From positions 11,464,729 to 11,528,728 of the forward strand of contig CM049314.1 of NCBI GenBank assembly GCA_026874595.1: a stretch of DNA of 64,000 nucleotides. The letters run 5' to 3'. The stretch comes from Sipunculus nudus. Its lineage: Eukaryota; Annelida; Sipuncula; Golfingiida; Sipunculidae. Shown here piece by piece: positions 24,402 through 36,174 of this stretch. The translations under genes were made by a program, and so were the position numbers. Position 1 is the stretch's first letter; every line of letters starts with the position of its first letter. The notes beneath the pieces were generated by a model. It was not told where the DNA came from, did no database searches, and worked only from the letters and a program-made list of their open reading frames with translations.

Positions 24402-26333
24402 AAGTCTTGGTAGTTCGTAGAGTAAAATAATAAACTATATTCTGAGAACTATACAGTTAAGTATTTGAAGAAGGAACAATTCCAAATAATTGGTTCCAAA
24501 TTAACCAATGTAAAAATTGACAATATCAAAATAATATGACATGGTTGAGAGCATTTATTAAGGGGCTATAACCTAAAATAAGAGAATGAAAAAGTAAACC
24601 TTTCTGCAACCATATCAGGAAAACATTCATTATGTAATGTTGGCTGGTAATATAACTCATCTTAAATACACAAATGCTTGAGATCTCTTTTGTAAAAAGT
24701 TTTAATGCAATACCATATAACACAAAATGAAATACAATGTGTTTCTGCTGTCATTATTTAAATAAGCCATGTGCCTCCACTTGACATGTTCCCACCAGCA
24801 GTCTGATGCCAGTATGACAGCTTGAGTGTGACAGTGTTGATGGGTGCTGCTATTTATTGTGACACTTATTTTGAGGGTTAATTTCAAATGTGTGTCATTT
24901 ATGAAGATATATAAAAATATGGTAAGGTTTTAGATCCAGGTATCAGGAAACTATAGTACACACTGGTGGTACCTGGACAATATGTGCATAAACAACTCCC
25001 AAATGTTCACAGGACATTATGTCAATCAACAGACAAAATGTCACAGGTTATTATGTCAACAGATAAAAAGCCTGAGGATTTTATGTCCATCTGCAAACTA
25101 AATGCCATGAGATGTTTTATTCAGAAAACAATGCCACCCCTAGGACATAAGGTCAGTGAAAAATGACACAGGATATAACATCCATAAAGGCAAAATACCA
25201 TATGTTATCTGTGGTCCACATTAAATGTTGACTACTTTAATTTCTAAGAGCAAGTAAAATTTTCTGAACATGGTTGTAGGGCAAAAAGAAGTTGACTTCT
25301 ACTTGCCTGAATGGGCATGCGGGTCTTACATAAACCTTATCTTAACTAACATTCATCAATTGAGAAATTAAATCATATTCTAACACCTATGTCTTAAATT
25401 ACTAGTACCTGTATATTTATCCATGCAAACAATAATATAGAGAAATATTATTAAAAAAGAAACATTTCAACATGTTTATTATTGAATAAAAAAATCACTA
25501 TTTAAATCTGATAATAATAATAATAATGATGATCATGATAATAATAATAATCATAATAATAATAATATTAATAACAAATACTGTATACAATATTATTCAG
25601 TATAAACACCATATCAAACTGCCAGGTTCCCACTGAAAGAGTTTGCTGTATGAGTGGGGGTGGGTTTAAGCTGTTCTCACCTGGTAATCTGTTTGACCTA
25701 TAATCGGGTCAAATACAATAAGGATTCGTTCCTCTCTCACAGCTGTTATTGCCTGACAATGCCAATGATATTGACTGAACATGACTTGCCCTGTATTGAA
25801 CTTTCCCCTGATTTCCCATCAAGCGTAGCCCAGTTAACCTTTCAGCCAGCTTTCAGGCCTATTTGTGTACCCAACACACATTAATCACACTCATTAACTA
25901 ATTACTGCACTGAACAAATAACCCAGGGCTCCCCTGAGCTCCCGCAAGAAAACTCACTCCAAACAACAATATTACCACAAACTGTGTACAGCTCTGGGTT
26001 CTGACTGTTGATGGCATTTACTGTTGTTTTTCTTGTTCAGCAAGCTCTTGCAATGGTTAATCTTCTGTTTGTATACAAGCTACCAGTTTTCCCTGTCACT
26101 GTGTGTTTACCTGCATGGTCATTTCAGATGAATATAAAACCTTCCTCAAATCAAATATTCATATTCATTTGCAAAAATATTTGTTTTATCTCACATTATT
26201 AGCTCATTTTGGCTTGAAACAAAAGTTTCCCAGTGAAATCCATTCAAATATCCCCATACTTCAAGTTCACCTGTTTTATATGTTCTTATGGTTCTGTGTG
26301 TGAGTAAACACAGTTGATAAATTTAGTGTCTGC
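24398..26333. other. no gene seen; contains an AAT-type microsatellite at 25507-25575
   Basis: AT-rich unique sequence. The run of ATAATA/AATAAT with GAT interruptions at about 25507-25575 is the only repeat I can name. Open frames at 24966-25166 and 25654-25884 show no motif. Confidence 0.5.
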
Positions 26334-26795
26334 TTACCATAATAAGACCTGGGGTCCGATCTTGTACATGTGAGACAGTCCCCAAATAAGGAGAGGAACC
26401 AGGAGGAAACATGTAAGAAACACTGTGTGGTTGGCTGCTTGAAAATCAAGATTGTAAAGTTGCATGGTATGGCCACCAGGTGGTGCACTTGTATAGCACC
26501 ACTGATTGCACCAGGTGCAAGCTTTTTTTCCATTTGTGTACATGCAGGTGTAAGCAAATGGTCTTAGAATGAAATATTGACAGATACCATTATATCTGGT
26601 AATACACTCAGCCCACTCCACTGGTGACCCGGGTTTGATTCCTGGCTTGGCTATGAGAGTGGGTTGAAGTGGTTGGTGGTTTCCTTCACCCTTTCTTACT
26701 GCCAAGCACATACATCTGAGCCATGGAGAGTGCCACAACTGTATTAGTTATTATAACCAGTTGTACAATCCATGTAAAATAAATGAAGTTTTTTT
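26334..26795 (+). repeat. SINE-like composite repeat
   Basis: The first part (26334-26595) matches 52680-52905: both start ACCATAATAAGAC and share CCCCAAA, a GATTG...CAG.TGCAAG phrase, GTGTACA and ATTGACAGATAC. The second part has a tRNA B-box-like GGGTTTGATTCC at about 26631. It ends TTAGTTATTATAACCAGTTG, then AATCCATGTAA and a T-rich tail, matching the copy at 40440-40740. It looks like a tRNA-derived SINE fused to or inserted beside another repeat. It encodes no protein. Confidence 0.6.
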
Positions 26796-27149
26796 TATTA
26801 ATATTCTTAGAAAAATTAAATGTATTTAATGTATACTTAGTATTCCTGTTATGGGAATAAGTCTCTTTAATCCTTTACTGTTTACAGGCTCTCTAAAGTG
26901 CACTCAAATTGGCACCTGAAACTTCCTAATATGACTAGATTCTCTCAGGTAAAACACACTGCATATTTAATTTAATGTTTCAAAATTTCACCATAACCTT
27001 TTGCAAACTCTCACAATAAGAATTATTGAAAATTTGGTAAAGATACATCAAAAGCTGAAAAAGTTATTGTCTGTAATGTGAATATAAACTTTTGTCAAAT
27101 ATTGTAACATCTTTGTGAAGAACTGTTGAATATTTGGTAAAGATAAAAA
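26796..27149. repeat. tandem host unit (~108 bp), target of element D
   Basis: TTGGTAAAGATA occurs at about 27034 and 27134. The phrase AAAGCTGAAAAAGTTA with following TGTCT and TAATGTGAA occurs at 27051 and again just after element D (29767 onward). So the second unit is split by D. Before about 27000 I see only AT-rich sequence. Confidence 0.7.
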
Positions 27150-29766
27150 ACAAGGGACCTATGGGTCACGACGCTCAGCTGTTATATATGATAAAAAAAT
27201 ATTATTTAGAAATGAGGCACATGCTGGTTTTGTGTGGTAATAAATATAAGCTGTATTATGAGTTGTTGTTGTTTAGCTTATGTATGATTTTGATAGTACC
27301 TTTGGAGACAGGGAAGAGGATTGATTTCATTTATTTTATTAACAAATGGGGTACTACTGTCACACAGATTTTGACTTGGCCATATAACTTATAAGCAGAA
27401 CATATAATATAAGAGTTTAACTATTTATTAAAAAAATTACAAATATTGTCCCAAATATAATTTTTATTAAAAATAATAAGAGAATCATATGATTTTTTAA
27501 AATGAAATATAACTGATATGATTATGAAAATAATATTAAAGAATATATTCATGAATTCATTCATGAATACATTTTGAAAGTATTTGCATGAGTATTCATA
27601 TACTTTCATTTTTACCTGAATTCCCATTCTTTATGCAAGAAATTTTATAATGGAGTACATAATCATATTCGTATTTAAATACAATTACAAAGTATTCGCA
27701 CTATGTCTGGTATTTATTCAGTTTTCACCAAACAATGATGTTGAGAATCCAGAATATACAAATTTCACACATTTAAATAATGATCATAAGTACCTGGTTT
27801 TATGGCTTTTATTTATATTAAAAAATAACTGTAAAAAATTCATTTTGGACTAATTTCACATCAATGTACACACTAGACACAGTAGGAATCTAGATTAATA
27901 TTATCAACTGCATCTTTGTCTATCATTAATTTCCTTCATATAATCCTTAATGATTAGTAATGAATAATATGATTTACTTCTTTATCATTAAAATGAACTG
28001 AAAAATGCCATAGGTGACTGCATGGTGTTATTTGGAATATGTGACATTCTACCCATCGATACAAGATTCTTATATCATCAGTAACTGCAAGTTAATTTCC
28101 TGTTATTATAAACTAACAAATTCCTTTTCTATTTCTTTAATTTGTTATTATAAACCAATAAAAATTTATTAATTTATTGTTTATTGTTATGTTGTTTGTT
28201 AAAACTACTAGATGAGTTGGGCTGAACACCTGGATCAACTGTGGCTGGCCATAAGCTGCCTGGATTCTCCCCTCAAGCGTGCATAATTTGATGAAAGGTC
28301 AACAAGGTCAACATACAGGTGACTCAAGAGGGGCTGGAGAGCCAAAGTCTGACAGGGTCTCATAAAAAACATTAATAAAAGCTACAATATTTGGCAAATT
28401 TCTTTCAGCTTTCTAAACTAAAAAGCTGAAATCCTTATGTGTGCATGATATGAAAATTATATCAACAGTGCTCACGGGAAACAAACGTGCCTTGGTCACA
28501 GTTGGGCAAAATTTAAGGTACTAATTTTATATTTATACTAATAACTTATAAAATTTGAAAAATTCAGAACTAATTTTGGGTATTCAACTGAATCTTGATT
28601 AAATAATGTTACATCCCTGACAAAAAAATCTCTAGCTTCAGCAATGCCCTTGTTAAAGGAGTAAATATATTTCTTGATTTTTTACAAAGTGCATTATGTT
28701 TGGGCCCATAACTTAAAAAAAATACACAATACTGACATCATTTCTGGCATGTGCATAGTGAATGTATAGAAAAATATGTATATTATTTATGATCAAAGTC
28801 AGATCAGTGGTTTTGATATTAGGCAGTCTTAAAGTGTAACATTGGGTTTTTAATGGAAAAATGAAGTTTTTCATTGATATCTCAAAGGAATTAAGTCCTA
28901 GTGACCAAATTCTTGGCATGGTAGGGGATTTTGGAGAAATCTAACTGTATGCCAAATTTAAGGAACTTAGAGCTGAAGCTCATGACCTGAGCTCTAGCAA
29001 ACTGCATAACACTAGCAATATGTGACATGGTGCTTGAAAACTTGAATAAAATCTACAGGTTTTTATCAACTAGTTTAAAATTTTTGGTGTTAACAGTTGA
29101 AATGCTAACAAAAACATGCTGTGAAAATTAAATCCACAGCAGTTACAGCAAAAAAACGTGCCATGGTCAAAGTTGGGCAAAATTTAAGGTACCAATTTTT
29201 TATTTTTGCTAATATTTTTAAAAATTTAAAAGATTTTGATCTAATTTTGGGTATACAATTTAATTTTGATTAATAAAAGTAATATTACTGGAAAAAAGTG
29301 CTTAGCTTTAACAAGTATTGTGTTAAGTGATAAAATTTCTTTCCTGATTATTTACAAAATGCATTATGTTTGGGCCCATAACTTTTTTAAATTAAATAAT
29401 ACAGACCTAATTTCTGGCATGTACATAGGAATTATATAGAGGATTATTTATAGGAAATATGAGGAAAAACAGATGAGTGGTTTTGATATTAGGCAGTCCT
29501 AAAGTGTGAAAATAGGTTTTTTAATAAAAAATTGAGGTTTTTCCTTAATTTCTCAAAGGAATGAAGTCACAAAGACCCAGTTTTCGGCTTGGTAGGAGAT
29601 CTTGGGGACATCTAACATTATGCTGAATTTTGGATTCCTAGGTCTTACGGTTTCAAAACGTGCCATATCTACGGACGGACGGACGGACGGACGGACGGAC
29701 AGACGGACGGACGACGGACAATGGACCACGACTATAGCTCAGATGACTTATAGTCAGCTGAGCTAA
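27150..29766 (+). mobile_element. modular element D (2.62 kb)
   Basis: It has the same ends as B and E: ACAAGGGACCTATGGGTCAC then GCTCAGCTG on the left; (ACGG)n at 29672-29716, a palindromic hairpin and CAGCTGAGCTAA on the right. It is collinear with B over its whole length with scattered substitutions and small indels. Its core has two related units beginning near 28495 and 29160. It sits in an A-rich target within a tandem host repeat, without a detectable long target duplication. No open frame suggests a transposase. Confidence 0.8.
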
Positions 29767-29954
29767 AAAGCTGAAAAAGTTAATGTCTATAATGTGAAAG
29801 TGAATCGAGTCAATTTTAAAACATTTTCGTGAAGAAACAACCTCAATTTAATAAAGGTTAGTTTAACTAAGCTAGTACAGCTGTACAACATGGACCACAT
29901 GAGTGGGTTGTACATAGGTAGCACATGCTTTCTCTCATTTGTATCCATCTGTTA
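29767..29954. repeat. right half of the host unit interrupted by element D
   Basis: AAGCTGAAAAAGTTAATGTC and a later TTTTCGTGAAGAA correspond to 27053-27120, completing the repeat split by D. From about 29860 the sequence becomes unique. Confidence 0.7.
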
Positions 29955-30160
29955 TTCAGGCCTGGTTACTAACACACCTGGAGGTCCTTGGTGTGTAATT
30001 GCCCTACTGCAGCATCATAACATGAAAGTTGCACTTGTTTGAGAGTGAAGCACCGCTATGGGGCACAGCCTTCTTATCAAGTCATGCAGATCACTCTACC
30101 TGGGTGGGGGCCTATGCTCTTAACACAGCACGTGATCTCTTGGTGACCTTCCACTCACAC
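29955..30160 (-). repeat. tRNA-derived SINE, body portion
   Basis: CAGGCCTGGT, CCTGGAGG, a GTGTGTAATT-type phrase, GGGCACAGCCTTCTTATCAA and a final CACTC.ACC.GGGTGGG phrase parallel the copies at 46440-46644 and 58255-58535. On the minus strand the tRNA-like head should come first; here the head-like part lies apart, at 30718-30795. Confidence 0.55.
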
Positions 30161-30305
30161 ACTGTGAGAAATAGCAGGATTCTTCAGGTTTGGCAATACC
30201 CACTCAGTTTGCACTGGATAATGTAAAATATGATTGGCTCTGTGTTTAAACTGTTAACAAGTCTGCAGAACTGGTAGAAGAAATCTGATTGGCTTAGCTG
30301 CGCCA

Positions 30306-30534
30306 GTGGCAAAATCATGTAGTACTGCAAGAAAGGAAATATGTAGAGAGTGGGAGATAACTGACCTCAGGCCACACCAGAAAGTCAGTATAGAGACTGT
30401 GTTGAAAGTTGATGATTGCATCGTGTGTATTCCAACAGGGGGGGGGGGGAGATGGAAAAAGTCTGTCGTACCAAGTGCTTTCCAAGGCAGTGCAAAGTGA
30501 CCAGTACCTCACGAAGGACATCAGATTTTGCTGG
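30306..30534 (+). pseudogene. RecQ-like helicase fragment, frameshifted
   Basis: The first frame gives LRPHQKVSIETVLKVDD, then CIVCIPTGGGG. This matches the start of RecQ-family helicases: the LRPxQ motif, then helicase motif I (PTGxGKS). The downstream part KSLSYQVL, typical of the residues following the Walker lysine, is in another frame starting near 30457 and stops at a TGA near 30532. The break is at a 12-G run (30438-30449), where slippage is plausible. Only about 75 residues remain of a family usually several hundred residues long, and no DEAH motif follows. RecQ-like fragments in invertebrate genomes can come from genes or from transposons; nothing here decides which. Confidence 0.5.
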
Positions 30535-30717
30535 TGATATCTGCAATGTGACTGGTTAAATACTACCCAGGGGAATTCAACAAAGACAGTACCACCTGGT
30601 GGCCAAACCTGACCAGCAACACGGTTTATTGCAGCAGGTACTGTAGCAAATAGTTGAGCACAGCGTAACTGCTGCTTATGGAGCATAGGTAGAGTCCTAG
30701 CTACCATTATATATTTC

Positions 30718-30795
30718 ATCTAGCCCTCTCATTTGTGATTCAAACTTATGATCCCTTGGCTTTGAGTCCAGTGCTCTGACCAAAGACAATAGAAG
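30718..30795 (-). repeat. tRNA-like SINE head
   Basis: On the minus strand, TTGGTCAGAGCACTGGACTC resembles a tRNA A-box stretch. GGGATCATAAGTTTGAATC resembles the variable loop and B box. The spacing suits a degenerate tRNA. It is probably the promoter part of the SINE at 29955-30160, separated from it by about 550 bp of other sequence including the helicase remnant. Confidence 0.55.
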
Positions 30796-32012
30796 CTGGA
30801 TGAATTGAGGGGAATTTATGTTTTCGTACCAGATGAGTATGCATATTTTTTTTTATAAAATAATAGCTGAATTTGCAACTGGTAAATACATACATTGGCC
30901 TTAAATGGTGGAACATTAAAATACAACCTTTACAATTATGAAAACATATAATCAATGAAATACGGATTAAATGAAACACAGCATGGATAATGATTTCTCT
31001 AACCTATCTTATCAAGACATATGGTGAAGATCAGCCTGATAAAAATAACAGCAATAGTACAACTGCTACTACTACTGGGGTACTGTATATATCATAATCA
31101 ATTTCATAGTAGACCAAAACAATACTGACATTATTATAAAACCTGTAATATATTATGTGTTACTTATGTTTTTACATTCCACACAGTAATTACAACAGAC
31201 AAAAGACCAAACTTAACTAATTCTGATTCAGGTTACAAATTTGACACCACAGCACTGGACAGATAATACCAAACTCTGACTCAGTTACTCAACACCATGA
31301 ATAGTTCAAAACATACATTCACATATTTTACACATTCAATACATGAAGGCTTGTGAGGATGAGCTTCAAAATCCTTTTTTCTACATATTAGCACAAAGTA
31401 TGAATGTGAGCCTATTGATCAGTTAGTGATAAGTGAACCTGAGTGAACCAACACATCACTGTGAGCACAATAGACTAGTGTCTCATACTCTGACTTGTAG
31501 TTTTGTGCATTTCAGAAGAAATGAATTGTACCACCATCTACTTTGCAGATTCATGTCCATTTGTTACTAAGCTTTCCTCAGATGGGTTAATTCTTGCCTG
31601 GACAGTGTCCTCTGAGTACTTTCATGGTTCATTTATTTCCCTTTTGTTACCATTTGTTTTCAATAAATAATTAACATATTCAGGGGACAACAAGAAAATA
31701 AGAGAATTATTTTTTTTAAACAGATAAAAACAAATAATGACAAAACAAAAATTTATCAACAGTTTTGTTGTTTTATTTTTTTAAGAAATATGGGAGTGAC
31801 TGGAGCTAAAACTGGTTAATTTATACTGAAAATCAAAGAAAACTTTTCGTAGGGGCCAGGGTTCAAAATTGACATTTTCTTAAACAGAAACCTTATTTTT
31901 GCCTCATGAATGCAAGATTCAGAAGGATAGTTCATAATCATATAACTCTTAATGTTATTGTAGCATTTTTTAAATTTGGAAAACACTGAAAAATTAAACA
32001 TGGTTATTGAGG
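30796..32012. other. no gene seen
   Basis: AT-rich unique sequence with no structure I can name. Confidence 0.5.
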
Positions 32013-32408
32013 TAGGGCTGAAAGGGGTACAAAATTTTGAACTCAAGTATCCGATAGGCATTACCTGACTCTGACTCGAGTACTTGTTACTATGGCAATG
32101 CTGTAAAGACAAAATGGACATCTTTTTACCAATGTAAAATATGCATAGATTTGATCCGTCTTGACTTAACTTTATCCCAATGAAGGAATTGATATATGTC
32201 ATAACAAGACCTCTGTTAATTTGACTAGCATATGTTTAGAGCCCTATGTCAGGCTATAATAATGAATAAATAGGCCTACAAACTGCCCATAAATTTTCAT
32301 TAATATACAAATATGCATGTACATACATGAGTACTCGAGTCCAAATTTTGGACCATAGTACTTCGTGATTTCCCGGACTTGAGGACTTGAGTACTCCTTT
32401 CTGCCCTA
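32013..32408. mobile_element. hAT-like non-autonomous element, 396 bp
   Basis: The left end TAGGGCTGAAAGGGGTAC and the right end, read inverted, TAGGGCAGAAAGGAGTAC differ at two positions. Flanks are TATTGAGG (32005-32012) and TATTGAAG (32409-32416), an 8-bp target duplication with one change, as expected of hAT elements. Internal GACTCGAGTACT (about 32092) and AGTACTCGAGTC (about 32330) are inverted to each other. Open frames inside do not encode a transposase. Confidence 0.75.
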
Positions 32409-32695
32409 TATTGAAGAAATGGTAAATAAATGAGAAAAATGTTGTATGTCATTTTAATATTTATGAGAGCTATGTAATGCATAACCTTCACCTTTATAGC
32501 TCCAACTCTGGTCCTTTCTGTTGTATAAGCCAATCACTAAGCTATTTACTATCCATAAACTGTGATATTTAACAGCAAAGCAAATCTGGGATAAAAGCTA
32601 CACTTCCTCTGCAACAACATCAAACAGAAAATTATTTTTACAGAAGCTTAGCCTTCCATAAAACCATCTGACTACCATGAAGACCTGGAAACAAA
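32409..32695. other. no gene seen
   Basis: Short unique spacer between the hAT-like element and modular element E. Confidence 0.5.
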
Positions 32696-35376
32696 ACAAG
32701 GGACCTATGGGCCACGACGCTCAGCTGTGATATATGATAAAAAAATATTATTTAGAAATGAGGCACATGCTGGTTTTGTGTGGTAATAAATATAAGCTGT
32801 ATTATGAGTTGTTGTTGTTTAGCTTATGTATGATTTTGATAGTACCTTTGGAGACAGGGAAGAGGATTGATTTCATTTATTTTATTAACAAATGGAGTAC
32901 TATTGTCACACAGATTTTGACTTGGCCATATAACTTATAAGCAGAACATATAATATAAGAGTTTAACTATTCATTAAAAAAAATTACAAATATTGTCCCA
33001 AATATAATTTTTATAAAAAATAATAAGAGAATCATATGATTTTTTTAAATGAAATATAACTGATATGATTATTAAAATAATATTAAAGAATATATTCATG
33101 AATGCATTCATGAATACATTTTGAAAGTATTTGCACGAGTATTCATATACTTTCATTTTTACCTGAATTCCTATTTTTTATGCAAGAAACATATAATGGA
33201 GTACATAATCATATTCGTATTTAAATACAATTACAAAGTATTCACACCATGTCTGGTATTTATTCAGTTTCAAAGCACAATATAATAACCTATTCAAAGC
33301 ATCACCAACCAATGATGTTGAGAATCCAGAATGTACAAAATTCACAAAATTTAAATAATGATCATAAGTACCTGGTTTTATGGCTATATTTATATTAAAA
33401 AAAAAATAAATGTGATATATTCATTTTGGACTAATTTCACATCAATGTACACACTAGACACAGTAGGAATCTAGATTAATATTATCAACTGCATCTTTGT
33501 CTATCATTAATTTCCTTCATATGATCCCTAATGATTAGATATGAATAATATGATTTACTTTTTTATTATTAAAATTGAACTGAAAAATGCCATAGGTGAC
33601 TGCATGGTGTTATTTGGAATACGTGACATTCTATCCATCGATACAAGATTCTTATATCATCAGTAACTGCAAGTTAATTCCCTATTATTATAAACTAACA
33701 AATTCCTTTTCTATTTTTCTTTAATTTATTTATTTTTGATTAATTTATTGTTTATTGTTATGTTGTTGGTTAAAATTACTAGTTGAGTTGTGTTGGACAC
33801 CTGGATCAACTGTGGCTGGCCATAAGCTGCCTGGCTGCCCAAGTATATGCTTCGCCTCAAGCGTGCATAATTTGCTGAAAGTTCAACAAGGTCAACATAC
33901 AGGTGACTCAAGAGTGGCTGGAGAAAGCCAAGGTCTGACATGGTCTCATAAAAACATTAATAAAAGCTACAATTTTTGGCCAATTTCTTTCAGCTTTCTA
34001 AACTAAAAAGCTTAAATCCTTATGTGTGCATGATATGAAAATTATATAAACAGAGCTCACATGAAACAAAAGTGAAATGGTCAAAGTTGGGCAAAATTTA
34101 AGGTACTAATTTTATATTTATACTAATAACTTATAAAATTTTAAAAATTCAGAACTAATTTTGGGAATTCAATTGAATCTTGATTAAATAATGTTACATC
34201 CCTGACAAAAAATCTCTAGCTTCAGCAAGCCCCTTGTTAAGGGAGTAAATATATTTATTGATTTTTTACAAAGTGCATTATGTTTGGGCCCATAACTTAA
34301 AACAATTACGCAATACTGACATCATTTCTGGCATGTGCACAGAGAATGTATAGAAAAACATGTATATTATATATGATTAAAGTCAGATCAGTGATTTTGA
34401 TATTAGGCAGTATTGAAGTGTAACAATGGGTTTTTAATTGAAAAATGAAGTTTTTCATTAATATCTCAAAGGTATTAAGTCCTAGTGACCAAATTCTTGG
34501 CAAGATAGGGGATTTTGGAGACATCTAATTGTATGTGAAATTTTACGAATTGAGAGCTTAAGCTGGGGAGCTGAGCTCTTGCAAACTGCATAACACTAGC
34601 CTGATGTAAACAATATGTTATATGGTGCTTGAAAACTTGAATAAAATCTACAGTTTTTGATCAACTGGTTTCAAATTTTTGGTGTTAACAGACAAAATGC
34701 TATCAAAAACATGCTGAGAAAATAAAATCCACAGTACTTACAGGAAAAAAACGTGCCATGGTCAAAGTAAGGCAAAATTTAAGGTACCAATTTTTTATTT
34801 TTGTTAATATTTAAAAAAATTTAAAAGATTTTGATCTAATTTTGGGTATACAATTTAATTTTGATTAATTAAAGTTATATTACTTGAAAAAAAGTCCATA
34901 GCTTTAACAAGTTTTGTGTTAAGTGATCAAATATCTTTCCTGATTTTTTACAAAATGCATTATGTTCTGGCCCATAACTTTCTTAAATTATAAAATACAG
35001 ACATAATTTCAGGCATGTACATAGGACTATATAGAGGAATATTTATGGTAAATATGAGGAAAAACAGACGAGTGGTTTTGATATTAGGCAGCCCTGAAGT
35101 GTGAAAATAGGTTTTTAATAAAAAATTGAGGTTTTTCCTTAATTTCTCAAAGGAACAAAGTCGCAAAGACCCAGTTTTCGGCTTGGTAGGAGATCTTGGG
35201 GACATCTAACACTATGCCGAATTTTAGGTTCCTATGTCTTACGGTTTCAAAACGTGCCACATCTACGGACGGACGGACGGACAGACGGACGGACGGACGG
35301 ACGGACGGACAGACGGACGGACGACGGACAATGGACCACGACTATAGCTCAGATGACTTATAGTCAGCTGAGCTAA
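32696..35376 (+). mobile_element. modular element E (2.68 kb)
   Basis: The left end is ACAAGGGACCTATGGGCCAC then GCTCAGCTG. The right end has (ACGG)n at 35266-35328, a hairpin and CAGCTGAGCTAA. It is collinear with B and D. It has about 35 extra bases near 33270-33305 relative to both. In the first 600 bp it shares variants with D, and from about 33560 onward with B, so it looks mosaic. No coding capacity is visible. Flanking A-rich sequence gives no clear target duplication. Confidence 0.8.
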
Positions 35377-36170
35377 AAAACAGCCCCTGAAACACAAACA
35401 CTCCAAAACTGTTAACAGAGAAATGGTAAAATTTCTGCCAGCCACATTCCTGGGTGCCCTTAATTCCTGTGATATAACATCCGCCTGCAATCAGCCATAC
35501 TGATAATATTTGCGGAGCTTCAGAGAGTGACCCAGACATCAGCCAATCAATGGCTGTCCTGATCTTCGTGGGCTCTCTTGTGATGTCCCAGGAATCACCT
35601 GGTTACCACAGCCACAATGTTATATACCCTTAATCTATACATGTGAGAACATTTGAATATCCAGCTCCCTTGGGTACACACGTACAGCAAATATGCTGAG
35701 TTTAACTGGAAGTGTATTTTATGCCACTATGGCACCAAACAGCATTCTCTTGCATTTGCTGCTTTTTATAACTTAAGAAACATCAGGAATGACAAAAGAA
35801 AGGAAGCATTTATGAGAAACTGCATTTTTTGTGTTAACAACACAGAAATATATATATCACTTTAATTTTTTAAAAAGAAAGGTTTACCTTTAAGCAAAAT
35901 GTTTATATAAAAAAAAAGGTTATTCAAAGGAAACAGTGTATATAAATAAATAAACCTTGCAAAAAGAACAAAAATGTAAGACTTAGAGAAATTGTGTGAA
36001 ATATATCATTTCTCAAACAGGACACACAATATGTGTCAAAATTATGCAAAAAGGAATACATTATTCAGTTGCCACTACATGCATAAATGGCATATCTAAC
36101 AATAAATAAGGTTTTAAGGCCAATTGCCCCAGTAATATTCTTATAAAGACACAAGCAATTCTTGAAGTGT
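35377..36170. other. no gene seen
   Basis: Unique sequence. A slightly GC-richer part at 35385-35600 shows no exon features. Confidence 0.45.
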
Positions 36171-36174
36171 TCAT

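Noticed and set aside
12849-35205. Open frames repeated in three places (starting near 12849/13505, 27134/27650, 32734)
   Set aside because: They are the same part of modular elements B, D and E; the frames carry AT-rich, non-conserved residues and no domain.
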